A DNA stretch of 16,981 nucleotides, from assembly GCA_946186175.1 (NCBI GenBank), contig CAMHMG010000033.1:1-16981 (forward strand), in the 5' to 3' direction. The position numbers and the translations under genes were made by a program. Positions within the stretch are counted from its first letter, which is position 1. The number at the start of each line of letters is the position of its first letter. Origin of the DNA: an uncultured Clostridia bacterium. GTDB taxonomy: Bacteria; Bacillota; Clostridia; Lachnospirales; Lachnospiraceae. Positions 7,432 to 14,607 of the stretch are shown one piece after another. The notes beneath the pieces are model-generated. The model saw only the letters and a program-made list of their open reading frames with translations, was not told where the DNA came from and made no database searches.

Positions 7432-7692
7432 ATCCGTGCGACCTGCTTTGAATCCGCTTCCAATCTGTTACCATGGTAGTTAACTCAGTCAGGCACCCTT
7501 GCGGCGCATGAAAGCTCCTACTTAGTGCTGCTTCGTTCCCGACCTGACACGGTTCATAGGTTTCCATCGCGCAAGACCCGCACGTCAACGCCACTTGTCA
7601 TGGGCAGCATTAAAAGCAAAACCCGAGGCAGATCATCACCCCTGCTATAGCAACAGGTACAGGGTACTGCTAATACCCCAGCTGCACGGAAA
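7432..7692 (-). ncRNA. ffs: Signal recognition particle RNA, large (Alu-domain) bacterial form
   Basis: Read on the minus strand, the ends pair (TCCGTGC at 7684-7690 with GCACGGA at 7433-7439). The apical part carries the invariant SRP motif GTCAGGTC-GGGAAC-GAAGCAGCAC, with the GGAA tetraloop at 7536-7539 where Ffh binds. The roughly 260-nt length and the 5' section with a GGGGTATTAG...CTGTACCTG pattern fit the Firmicute type with an Alu domain, unlike the short 4.5S RNA. A run of seven Ts after the closing helix (7426-7432) terminates it. It lies directly after tadA, the same order as tadA-scr in Bacillus. With Ffh it targets nascent membrane proteins. The exact 5' end is uncertain by some 10-20 nt. 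Confidence 0.93.
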
Positions 7693-7716
7693 GATCTGGC
7701 AATAATATTATCGTAA

Positions 7717-7722
7717 ATTATA
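7717..7722 (-). promoter_or_regulatory. Predicted -10 element for the SRP RNA
   Basis: A perfect TATAAT on the minus strand, about 25 nt before the first paired base of the SRP RNA. At 17-bp spacing the -35 position reads ACTGCG, which is poor and falls inside the palindromic repeat at 7723-7760. An activator site or another nearby promoter is therefore possible. Confidence 0.4.
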
Positions 7723-7760
7723 TGTTTTTCTACGAATCTCGCAGTGAATGCGAGCTTCTA
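7723..7760 (-). repeat. 38-bp palindromic repeat, copy 1 (upstream of SRP RNA)
   Basis: Minus-strand CTCGCA...TGCGAG forms a 6-bp perfect dyad around TTCAC, extended by GAA/TTC flanks. It matches 12061-12098 (plus strand) at 33 of 38 positions. It ends exactly at the SRP RNA -10 element, so it covers the -35 zone and could be an operator. It could alternatively be a very short repetitive palindromic element. Confidence 0.65.
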
Positions 7761-7832
7761 TCCGAACACATACATATTATCAATAAATCTTCGTTAGTAT
7801 ACAGGAAAAGAACTTTTCTGTCAACCTTGTAA

Positions 7833-8312
7833 TTAAAGGTTTGAGATACTTTTCTTTCTTTCCCTTCTCAAATTCTTAAAAAAATCAGACAACATCTGCG
7901 AACATTCTCCTTCTAAAACTCCATTTACAAACTCGACCTGATGATTGAATTCCTCTATCTGAAATAAATTAATTATTGACCCTGCACATCCCGCCTTCTT
8001 ATTCATGGCACCGACGACAACTTTCGGAATCCTTGCCTGAATAATTGCTCCTGCGCACATCTGACAAGGTTCAAGAGTGATATACATTGTGCAGTCCTCA
8101 AGCCGCCAATCGCCAATCTTTTTCGAAGCCTTTTCAATCGCTATAAGCTCAGCATGTGCCAATGTAGTTTTTCTCGCATTCCTCTTATTATAACCTCTTG
8201 CAATAATTCTATCATTCTGTACAATAACACAACCTATGGGAACGTCTCCGTTCCTGACTGCACATTTTGCCTGCTTTATTGCAGCTCTCATATATTTTAC
8301 ATCTTTATCCAT
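7833..8312 (-). CDS. tadA: tRNA-specific adenosine deaminase
   Basis: Zinc-dependent cytidine-deaminase-fold enzyme that converts A34 to inosine in the anticodon of tRNA-Arg(ACG), needed to read CGN codons. The 159-residue protein contains the metal and catalytic motifs HAE (53-55, His ligand and proton-shuttling Glu) and PCQMC (82-86, two Cys ligands) at normal spacing. The start has GGGAG about 8 nt upstream. The gene precedes the SRP RNA, a conserved Firmicute order that supports orthology over other deaminases. The tail after residue 140 is lysine/arginine-rich, plausible for tRNA contact. Repeat copy D lies 65 bp upstream of its start. Confidence 0.94.
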   Translation of the reverse strand: MDKDVKYMRAAIKQAKCAVRNGDVPIGCVIVQNDRIIARGYNKRNARKTTLAHAELIAIEKASKKIGDWRLEDCTMYITLEPCQMCAGAIIQARIPKVVVGAMNKKAGCAGSIINLFQIEEFNHQVEFVNGVLEGECSQMLSDFFKNLRRERKKSISNL

Positions 8313-8377
8313 TGTATCTCTCCCTGATTATGTGTTATGATTACATCATCAATTCCATTGTATATACTATATATTTG

Positions 8378-8643
8378 CATATAATTGCAAAACTCATTGA
8401 AAAGTGTATATGAGTTGTGCATATTACATATAGCATCCATTGTCAGACCTTGGCGCAGTCGTTGGTAGTTCCAATGACACTTAACGAACAACGTGAGTTG
8501 TAGTGTCATGCACCTACTTGGTAATGAACACGAAGTGTGAATTTAGTACCATTACGACGGAGACAGAGCGAAAGCGTGTCTGTAATGGATCTATATAATA
8601 TGCACAACTCAAGAAAGAAAAAATAAAGTTTCGCAATCACCTA
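8378..8643 (+). repeat. MITE-like inverted-repeat element, copy D (largest)
   Basis: About 266 bp. The left end is degenerate (CATATAATTGCAAAACTC) while the right end is canonical (GTTTCGCAATCACCTA). The arms pair around ATGAGTTGTGCATATTA and its partner. The crown is expanded relative to the other copies: it has a hairpin ATGACACT...AGTGTCAT (about 8473-8508), a second hairpin GGTAATGAACAC...TTTAGTACC, and the GC-GAAA-GC mini-hairpin near 8569. No clear target duplication is seen. It fills most of the 361-bp gap between the divergent genes tadA and the GNAT gene, so it lies in the upstream region of both. Confidence 0.82.
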
Positions 8644-8673
8644 AACAGCTTACCTTATTGAAAGGAGGAAAGC

Positions 8674-9231
8674 ATGTCATTCATCGTTAATACCAAACGT
8701 CTTATCATGAAGGTTGAAGACGAAAGTATTGCCCCTCGGGCACTTGAATTTTATATCGAAAACAGAGAATACTTTGATCCTTATGAACCAACACGGCCAA
8801 GCACTTTTTATACATTAGAGTATCAGCAGGCCGCTGCGGAATATGAATACAAAGAAACCGTCAAAGGGCATTCTCTGCGTTATTATGTGTATACCAAAGA
8901 TGCTCCCGACAGAATAATAGGCAGCATCAATTTTTTCAATATAAGGCCAATGCCATTTTCTACAGCATCTATCGGATACAAATTTCATCACGAGGTCTGG
9001 GGTAAAGGTTATGCTTTAGAGGGATGCCAGGCCGCTATTGCAGTAATGTTTTCTAACTACAATACCCATCGTATTGAGGCCAGAGTATCACCTTCTAATA
9101 TACGTTCAATACATTTGCTTGAGCGATTAGGTTTTTCATATGAGGGATTGGAATACAAAAGTGTCAGTATCAATGGGGTATTTACCGACCATCAAAGATA
9201 CTCTTTAATCAACAGTGATCACCATTTGTAA
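8674..9231 (+). CDS. GNAT N-acetyltransferase, RimJ/RimL-like
   Basis: A 185-residue cytoplasmic acetyltransferase of the RimJ/RimL (Acetyltransf_3) type. The N-terminus (TKRLIMKVEDESIAPRALEF) is typical, followed by a beta-strand with IIGSINFFNI, the SIGYKFHHEVWGKGYALEG stretch that forms the acetyl-CoA pyrophosphate loop, and the C-terminal N-x2-SIHLLERLGFSYEG motif. The substrate could be a protein N-terminus or a small molecule; nothing fixes it. It begins after GAAAGGAGG at 7 nt. It is monocistronic and its last 23 bp overlap the end of the convergent gene at 9209. Confidence 0.9.
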   Translation: MSFIVNTKRLIMKVEDESIAPRALEFYIENREYFDPYEPTRPSTFYTLEYQQAAAEYEYKETVKGHSLRYYVYTKDAPDRIIGSINFFNIRPMPFSTASIGYKFHHEVWGKGYALEGCQAAIAVMFSNYNTHRIEARVSPSNIRSIHLLERLGFSYEGLEYKSVSINGVFTDHQRYSLINSDHHL

Positions 9232-10171
9232 TAAGCTCCACTATCCAATAACCAAACTGTCCGGTTTTTAAACCGTTTTTCCTGACAGGAATAAACTGAT
9301 AAAACCCAAACATATTTGCAAGATATTTTTCCCGATTCGAAAACACACCCGGAACTCCCAACACAGCCTTGTTCTTACCGTTATCAAATCTCATATTGCC
9401 AAGCATAAGATATTTATAAGTATAATATCCATGTGTCAGAAAACTGTTTGCGCCAAGCTTCCAATTACTTATATCAAGCTTTCCTATATCTTTCAAATTA
9501 ATTCTCACACAATCAAATAATTCTTGTACACCACCCATGGAAAGCTTAGGAAAATCCTTGATCATACTATCAAAAGAATCATCAGGTGAAATGCCATTTT
9601 TCGCCTCATTCTTATAACCGGTATTATATACAGAAACTTTCTCCCTTGATATTTCAGCGCCTGTATTTATGGGGATTTTAGTTTCTTTTCTTGTGGTAGT
9701 TTCACCATCTGTCTCTACGGATATTTCATCTTCTGTTTTACCGGACTTTTCATTATTGTTATTTTTCTTTTCATCATCCTCATTAAATGTTAATTCGTAT
9801 GAGCTCCTGTCTCTGTCTTTAAAATCACCAAGATAGTAATCATTCTTATTATAAAGAACAATCACACCGTCAAACGAATAAAGATCACGTCCGGTATCAA
9901 ACAATTTTTCCCATGAAGTTTTGGTGTGAAATGTAAGCATTTCTCCGCAGCGCTCCACCTCACATATTTTGACCGCAGATAAATTATCCAACGCTTCATG
10001 ATAGAAACACAACACCGGGTTACTATTATGAATATTATAACCTTCCTGTATATTGATCGTAATCCCGACAATGTCGCCTCTTACCTCCATTTTCAAAAAG
10101 CCTGTTGTCGCCCCGATACGCCCATTGTGATACTGATAAAAATATGTAATATTCCTCTTATAATTTCCCAC
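9209..10171 (-). CDS. Unknown two-domain protein
   Basis: Not firmly recognised; it resembles uncharacterised proteins of Lachnospiraceae (possibly DUF6128, from memory and untested). The 320-residue soluble protein has an N-terminal beta-rich domain (1 to about 125; begins NITYFYQYHNGRIGATTGFLK), a polar, charged linker rich in Glu, Asn, Lys and Thr (about 128-200), and a C-terminal domain (about 205-320) with LGANSFLTHGYYTYKYLMLG and a Tyr/Phe-rich core. No signal peptide or membrane segment is visible. The start is GTG: AAAGGAG lies 12 nt before it, no in-frame ATG occurs upstream, and a nearby upstream ATG is out of frame. The 3' end overlaps the convergent GNAT gene. Confidence 0.78.
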   Translation of the reverse strand: MGNYKRNITYFYQYHNGRIGATTGFLKMEVRGDIVGITINIQEGYNIHNSNPVLCFYHEALDNLSAVKICEVERCGEMLTFHTKTSWEKLFDTGRDLYSFDGVIVLYNKNDYYLGDFKDRDRSSYELTFNEDDEKKNNNNEKSGKTEDEISVETDGETTTRKETKIPINTGAEISREKVSVYNTGYKNEAKNGISPDDSFDSMIKDFPKLSMGGVQELFDCVRINLKDIGKLDISNWKLGANSFLTHGYYTYKYLMLGNMRFDNGKNKAVLGVPGVFSNREKYLANMFGFYQFIPVRKNGLKTGQFGYWIVELITNGDHC

Positions 10172-10197
10172 TTGTCCAACATACTCCTTTAAACATT

Positions 10198-10229
10198 AAA
10201 TCACGTCGACTAAAGTCTCCGTGTGATTT
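10198..10229 (-). terminator. Hairpin between rsmA and the next gene, terminator or leader structure
   Basis: On the minus strand AAATCAC pairs with GTGATTT, and an inner GACT pairs with AGTC. The hairpin is 97 bp past the rsmA stop and ends about 9 nt before the AAAGGAG of the downstream gene. The following U-tract is weak. It may stop rsmA transcripts or sit in the leader of the downstream gene. Confidence 0.4.
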
Positions 10230-10325
10230 TATCGATACATCTGTCTATAATTCTATGCAGGACAAGTCTGAATTATTCCGGGTTAATTAATAATTCGCAA
10301 CTATTTAAGCCTCTTTATTATCCTA

Positions 10326-11183
10326 TTATTTTATCAAAAGGTCTGTAAGCTTCGCAAACTGCTCCAAAGAAAGTGCCTCTCCTCTTATGGAGGTTGACAG
10401 GTCCATCTTTATAAGCGCAGCATTTATCTGCTCTTTACTAAATGGCAGTCCACCATTTACAATACTATTCTGCAAGGTCTTTCTTCTCTGATTAAACGAA
10501 GCCCTTATTATAGAAAACATCATCTTCTCATCAGAAACAGAAACCGGCGGCTTATCAAACAGATCAAGTCTTATAACCGCAGACCCTACATTAGGTCTTG
10601 GTATAAAACAATTCGGTGGGACATTTGCCGCAATATAAGGCTTAGCATAGTATTGCACAGCAAGCGATAGTGCTCCATAGTCCTTTGTTCCCGGACCTGC
10701 CTGCATTCGAAGCGCCACCTCTTTCTGCACCATTACGGTAATATTATCTACCGGTACATGTTTTTCCAGAAGGCCCATAATTATTGGTGTCGTAATGTAA
10801 TATGGGAGATTTGCAACCACCTTGACCGGCTTCCCTTCATTCTTATCCTCAATCAGTTTACCGATATCTGTCTTCAATATATCATCATTGATAATTGTTA
10901 CATTATCATAATCCGAAAGAGTATCATTAAGTACAGGTATTAATTCCTTATCAATCTCAACAGCAACTACCTCTCTTGCACTCTCACAGAGATACTGTGT
11001 CATTGTGCCAAATCCGGGACCTACTTCTAAGACCATATCATCTTTCGTAACTTTAGCTGCAGCAATAATCTTATTAAGAACATGTTCATCAATAAGAAAG
11101 TTCTGCCCGAACTTTTTTTGAAAAGAAAAACCATATTTTTTGATCGTCTCTATTGTAACCTGCGGATTACTTAACTTCTCCAT
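10326..11183 (-). CDS. rsmA: 16S rRNA (adenine1518-N6/adenine1519-N6)-dimethyltransferase
   Basis: SAM-dependent enzyme (also called KsgA) that dimethylates two adjacent adenines in the helix 45 loop of 16S rRNA late in 30S assembly. It is 285 residues with FGQNFL (25-30), the SAM-binding VLEVGPGFGT (51-60), the catalytic NLPY (125-128) and the FNQRRKTLQN segment near the C-terminus, all normal for the family. The frame is open further upstream, but I start at MEKLSNPQV: AAGGAG lies 7 nt before it, within the last codons of tatD. The tatD TAA and this ATG are separated by one base, so translation is probably coupled. In Bacillus the order is tatD-rnmV-ksgA; rnmV is absent between them here. 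Confidence 0.96.
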   Translation of the reverse strand: MEKLSNPQVTIETIKKYGFSFQKKFGQNFLIDEHVLNKIIAAAKVTKDDMVLEVGPGFGTMTQYLCESAREVVAVEIDKELIPVLNDTLSDYDNVTIINDDILKTDIGKLIEDKNEGKPVKVVANLPYYITTPIIMGLLEKHVPVDNITVMVQKEVALRMQAGPGTKDYGALSLAVQYYAKPYIAANVPPNCFIPRPNVGSAVIRLDLFDKPPVSVSDEKMMFSIIRASFNQRRKTLQNSIVNGGLPFSKEQINAALIKMDLSTSIRGEALSLEQFAKLTDLLIK

Positions 11184-11184
11184 A

Positions 11185-11970
11185 TTATGCTCCTTTTTTG
11201 ATACGGTATAATTTATATGCGTTTTCATAAGTTGCTTCATATACCTTAGACACAGGAATCCCCTTAAGTCTTGCTATTTCATCTGCAACATAGGAAAGAT
11301 TAGCCGAGTAGTTTCTCTGTCCCCTGTATGGCACCGGTGACAGATATGGACAATCCGTTTCTAAGACAATTCTATCAAGTGGCGCATACTCCACAACTTC
11401 TTTCAGCCTTCTGCCATTCTTAAATGTTACCACTCCGCCAACGCCAATAAAATAACCCATGTCCAAGAATTCTTTGGCCATTTCCACTCCATATCCGAAG
11501 CAGTGCATCACACCTTGAATTAAGCCTGCACTCTCTGCTCTCATAACATCTAAAGTATCTTTAGCAGCATCGCGACTGTGTATTGACACAGGCATATTTA
11601 ATTCCCTTGCAACATTCAGCTGTGTTGCAAACCACTTTTTCTGAAGCTCTTTGTCAATATCTTCATAATGATAATCAAGTCCTATCTCTCCAATTGCGAC
11701 AATTCCATCTTTCTTAGACAACTCTTTAAGCTCGTCCATATCCGCATTGCTTAAGTCATATATATCATCAGGATGTACGCCCACTGTTCCATACATAAAA
11801 TCATATCTGCTTATAAAATCAGGCATATTCCCAGATGTATCCATACTGCAGGCAACATTGACTATATTACTGACACCCTGATTACAGATCCTGTTTAAAA
11901 GCTCATCCCTGTCAGCGTCAAACGCCTCATCATCATAATGTGCATGAGTGTCAAAAATCTTATTGCTCAT
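11185..11970 (-). CDS. tatD: TatD family metal-dependent hydrolase/deoxyribonuclease
   Basis: A 261-residue TIM-barrel metallohydrolase; characterised members are 3'-5' exonucleases on DNA or RNA involved in quality control or repair. All metal ligands are in place: His9 and His11 (FDTHAHYDD), Glu95 (GEIGLDYH), His131 (SIHSRDA), His156 (MHCFGYG) and Asp206 (ETDCPYLSP). The frame extends 51 codons upstream, but the family N-terminus begins at MSNKIFDTHAH and GGAGG lies 7 nt before that ATG, so the upstream part is untranslated. It is first in a two-gene operon with rsmA, linked by a 1-bp gap. Confidence 0.94.
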   Translation of the reverse strand: MSNKIFDTHAHYDDEAFDADRDELLNRICNQGVSNIVNVACSMDTSGNMPDFISRYDFMYGTVGVHPDDIYDLSNADMDELKELSKKDGIVAIGEIGLDYHYEDIDKELQKKWFATQLNVARELNMPVSIHSRDAAKDTLDVMRAESAGLIQGVMHCFGYGVEMAKEFLDMGYFIGVGGVVTFKNGRRLKEVVEYAPLDRIVLETDCPYLSPVPYRGQRNYSANLSYVADEIARLKGIPVSKVYEATYENAYKLYRIKKGA

Positions 11971-11999
11971 ATCTATCCTCCGAAAAAAATATTTATCAA

Positions 12000-12028
12000 A
12001 GTATATCATCAACATAGAAAACATACAA
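12000..12028 (-). promoter_or_regulatory. Predicted sigma-A promoter for tatD-rsmA
   Basis: On the minus strand TTGTAT (12023-12028) and TATACT (12000-12005) are 17 bp apart, 30 bp upstream of the chosen tatD start. Both boxes differ from consensus at one to three positions, so this is a moderate prediction. Confidence 0.4.
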
Positions 12029-12060
12029 CCCAATTCATAGAATAGACGTAACTGTTCAGG

Positions 12061-12098
12061 TAGAATCTCGCATTTACTGCGAAATTCGTAGAAGTACA
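12061..12098 (+). repeat. 38-bp palindromic repeat, copy 2 (upstream of lipoprotein gene)
   Basis: Plus-strand CTCGCATTTACTGCGAAATT carries an imperfect dyad (TCGCA/TGCGA). It matches the minus strand of 7723-7760 at 33 of 38 positions. It lies 18 bp before the -35 box of the lipoprotein gene promoter and 33 bp upstream of the tatD promoter on the other strand. Together with copy 1 it could be an operator or a short dispersed repeat. Confidence 0.65.
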
Positions 12099-12116
12099 GC
12101 ATAAGGATGTTTTTCA

Positions 12117-12145
12117 TAGACATATCAAGCTTTTTGTGATATTAT
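12117..12145 (+). promoter_or_regulatory. Predicted promoter for the lipoprotein-murC unit
   Basis: TAGACA (12117-12122) and TATTAT (12140-12145) are separated by 17 bp, each one mismatch from consensus. The start point would be about 12152, giving a leader of about 45 nt before the lipoprotein gene. Confidence 0.5.
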
Positions 12146-12196
12146 ATATTTAATTATGCGAATATTTAACTCAAACATTCTAGGAGGAATTAATCC

Positions 12197-12952
12197 ATGG
12201 AGTCTAATTCAAAAAAACATTTAAAAATAATATCTGTACTTGTTATGGTATTGATATTGTCATTTAATCTTGTAGGATGCTCACTGTTTGACAGCAAGTC
12301 CCAGGTTTATTCAAGATATATAATAAGTCTTTTAGATATCAACTATAAGAATGTATCCAAAGATTACATGACGCTGACCGGTGTATCGCAAAAGGATGCG
12401 GAAGCAGTATATGTTGCCAATATGGATTACCAGGCACACAACCTCATGAACTATTACGGCGTCAAAGAGGTAGACGACGGCACTATCCTTTCAGAATTCT
12501 ACTATTTGGCACAATCTATCTTTTCCAATGCCAAGTATGAGGTAACAAGCGTTGATAAACAACAGGGTTCAGACAATTACGTCATCAAGTTAACTGTCTA
12601 TCCTTTAGACACCTTGGAAACAAGTTATGATCGTATAGTAGAATATATCGAAAGCTTCAATGCCAAAGTTGCTGATGGCGATTATAACGACACCACTGAA
12701 GTAGAATATGAAACTGAATTCGCAGAAGGTATAATTGACATCCTTAAGACAACAGTGGATAATCCCGGATACATGGATCCTATCACCTTAGAAATTCCGA
12801 TCAAACCTTCAGATGATTATTACTATATTACAGACGAAGATTTTCTTTCAATAGATCGCAATATATTATATATTCGCGAAGATCCTACCAAAGCCGAAAC
12901 TTCAAATGAAGGAGAAGAAACCTCTGAAAGCACAGAGGAAGCAGCCGAATAA
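12197..12952 (+). CDS. Unknown lipoprotein
   Basis: A 251-residue secreted lipoprotein. A basic N-terminus (SKKHLK), a hydrophobic core (about 11-24) and the lipobox LVGC with Cys28 as the lipidation site are clear. The mature part is acidic with helical character early (YSRYIISLLDINYKNVSKDY), mixed alpha/beta in the middle (KYEVTSVDKQQGSDNYVIKLTVYPLD) and a Glu/Thr/Ser-rich tail. No enzyme motif is visible. AGGAGG lies 9 nt before the ATG. It precedes murC by 27 bp on the same strand, so co-transcription is likely, which might place it in envelope biology; that is inference only. Confidence 0.88.
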   Translation: MESNSKKHLKIISVLVMVLILSFNLVGCSLFDSKSQVYSRYIISLLDINYKNVSKDYMTLTGVSQKDAEAVYVANMDYQAHNLMNYYGVKEVDDGTILSEFYYLAQSIFSNAKYEVTSVDKQQGSDNYVIKLTVYPLDTLETSYDRIVEYIESFNAKVADGDYNDTTEVEYETEFAEGIIDILKTTVDNPGYMDPITLEIPIKPSDDYYYITDEDFLSIDRNILYIREDPTKAETSNEGEETSESTEEAAE

Positions 12953-12979
12953 TAATAACAACGTAAAAGAGGTGTTTAT

Positions 12980-14359
12980 ATGTATCAACTTGATTTTAAT
13001 AACCCCATCCATGTACATTTCATTGGGATTGGCGGAATAAGTATGAGCGGACTTGCCGAGATTCTCCTCAAGGAAAATTTTAAAATCAGCGGATCCGATG
13101 CCAAAAGTTCCGATATAATCGACAATCTCATTTCAATGGGAGCCATCGTCAATATCGGTCAGTCCAAAGAAAATATAACCGATGAGATTCAGCTTGTAGT
13201 CTATACAGCTGCTGTTCATGAAGATAATCCGGAGTATGCGGAATGTGTCAGAAGAAATCTCCCCATGTTAACAAGAGCACAGCTTCTTGGTCAGATCATG
13301 AACAACTACAAATATTCCATAGCCGTTTCGGGAACTCATGGAAAGACGACTACCACTTCCATGCTATCCCAGATATTTATGGAAGCTGATACGGACCCTA
13401 CAATATCAGTAGGCGGAATATTAGACTCCATCGGTGGTAATGTACGAGTAGGTAATTCCCAATACTTTGTAACAGAAGCCTGCGAATACACCAACAGTTA
13501 TCACTCTTTATTTCCTTATATAAGCATAATTTTAAATGTTGACGCTGACCACCTTGATTTCTTCAGCGGTATTGATGAGATTATCGAAAGCTTCCATACC
13601 TTTGCCGGCAATCTGCCCGATAACGGACATTTAATTATTAACGGTGATATGTCCTGCATTTCAAAAGTAACGGACAATATCTCATGCAATATTTTCACTT
13701 TCGGAATGAATGAATCTAATTATTATCATCCCATTGATATTGAAGCAGATGAACAGGGTCATATGAATTATACGCTGGTAGTTAATGGAGAGAAACAGGA
13801 CAGGGTTCACATTAATATTGGTGGAACTCACAATGTGTCCAATTCTTTAGCAGCTATTGCAGCTGCGGATATTCTTGGTATAGACAGAAGTGATTGTCTT
13901 AACGGTCTTTCCTGCTTTTCAGGTGCTCACAGGAGATTCGAGTATAAAGGAACGCTTGGCAATGTTACCGTAATTGATGATTATGCTCATCATCCTACTG
14001 AGATTAAAGCCACCTTAACGACAGCAACACATACTCCTCACAATGAACTTTGGGTTGTATTTCAGCCACATACTTACACACGTACCAAAGCATTGTTTGA
14101 TGAATTTGCAGACGCACTTAAGGGATTTGATCACGTAATCATTGTAGATATATATGCAGCAAGAGAGAAAGATACCGGCCTTGTACACGCTAAGGACCTT
14201 GCTAATAAGATCAAAGAATCAGGAACAGATGCAAGATATTTAAGTACTTTTGAAGCAGTTGAAAATTATTTATTAAAAAATTGCAAAAAAAATGATTTGT
14301 TGATAACTATGGGTGCCGGAGACGTTTATTTAATAGGCGAAGAACTACTTGGAAAATAA
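12980..14359 (+). CDS. murC: UDP-N-acetylmuramate--L-alanine ligase
   Basis: Cytoplasmic ATP-dependent Mur ligase that adds L-alanine to UDP-MurNAc, the first amino acid of the peptidoglycan stem peptide. At 459 residues it is of normal length. The N-terminal UDP-binding loop GIGGISMSGLA is at 16-26, the ATP P-loop GTHGKTT at 118-124, the central-domain EACEYTNSYHSL and NVDADHLDFF motifs follow, and the C-terminal domain carries AHRRFEYKG, DDYAHHPTEI and FQPHTYTRT. The ATG follows AGAGGTG. It sits outside any dcw cluster, behind a lipoprotein gene and before a hairpin terminator. Confidence 0.97.
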   Translation: MYQLDFNNPIHVHFIGIGGISMSGLAEILLKENFKISGSDAKSSDIIDNLISMGAIVNIGQSKENITDEIQLVVYTAAVHEDNPEYAECVRRNLPMLTRAQLLGQIMNNYKYSIAVSGTHGKTTTTSMLSQIFMEADTDPTISVGGILDSIGGNVRVGNSQYFVTEACEYTNSYHSLFPYISIILNVDADHLDFFSGIDEIIESFHTFAGNLPDNGHLIINGDMSCISKVTDNISCNIFTFGMNESNYYHPIDIEADEQGHMNYTLVVNGEKQDRVHINIGGTHNVSNSLAAIAAADILGIDRSDCLNGLSCFSGAHRRFEYKGTLGNVTVIDDYAHHPTEIKATLTTATHTPHNELWVVFQPHTYTRTKALFDEFADALKGFDHVIIVDIYAAREKDTGLVHAKDLANKIKESGTDARYLSTFEAVENYLLKNCKKNDLLITMGAGDVYLIGEELLGK

Positions 14360-14367
14360 TTATTCAC

Positions 14368-14418
14368 AATATCCACATGCTATTTTTTGTCACTTGACAG
14401 GAAAAGCGTGTGGATATT
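14368..14418 (+). terminator. Hairpin downstream of murC, probable terminator
   Basis: AATATCCACATGC pairs with GCGTGTGGATATT (13 bp, one G-T) across a 25-nt loop, 8 bp after the murC stop, followed by a short T-rich stretch. Each arm also contains a 9-mer one mismatch from a DnaA box (ATATCCACA, in opposite orientations), which may be coincidental. Confidence 0.55.
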
Positions 14419-14524
14419 TTCATTTACATAATAACAACTCTTTTTTATCATTTATAGCTCAAAACCATTATAAATATTTGTATATAAGAATCAATCCCCT
14501 CAGCATTTGTTTTATGTAAACTGC

Positions 14525-14551
14525 ATTTCCACATAATCCACACTTCCCACA
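14525..14551 (+). promoter_or_regulatory. Three tandem DnaA-box-like 9-mers
   Basis: ATTTCCACA, TAATCCACA and CTTCCCACA lie back to back in the same orientation. Against the relaxed DnaA box TTWTNCACA the first two have one mismatch each and the third has two. They sit upstream of the predicted promoter of the dnaD-like/helicase-loader operon, within a 479-bp gene-free stretch that otherwise holds the murC hairpin, an AT-rich segment (14420-14520), the promoter and repeat copy E. A DnaA-binding role is inferred. Confidence 0.4.
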
Positions 14552-14607
14552 GATTTATAGATTCAAGTGTCGGGAACATCTGTTCTATTTCCTTTTTCAA
14601 AACACTG

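Noticed and set aside
7322..7594. Open frame of about 90 codons on the minus strand
   Set aside because: It covers the 3' half of the SRP RNA; the RNA motifs and end-pairing explain the sequence better than a protein.
8297..8509. Open frame of 70 codons upstream of tadA
   Set aside because: It lies inside repeat copy D, has no ribosome binding site and overlaps the tadA start.
11184..11240. N-terminal extension of rsmA
   Set aside because: It overlaps the C-terminal codons of tatD, while the internal ATG has a good AAGGAG site and matches the family start.
11971..12123. N-terminal extension of tatD
   Set aside because: The family N-terminus starts at MSNKIFDTHAH with its own GGAGG. The extension would cover the predicted promoter and the palindromic repeat.
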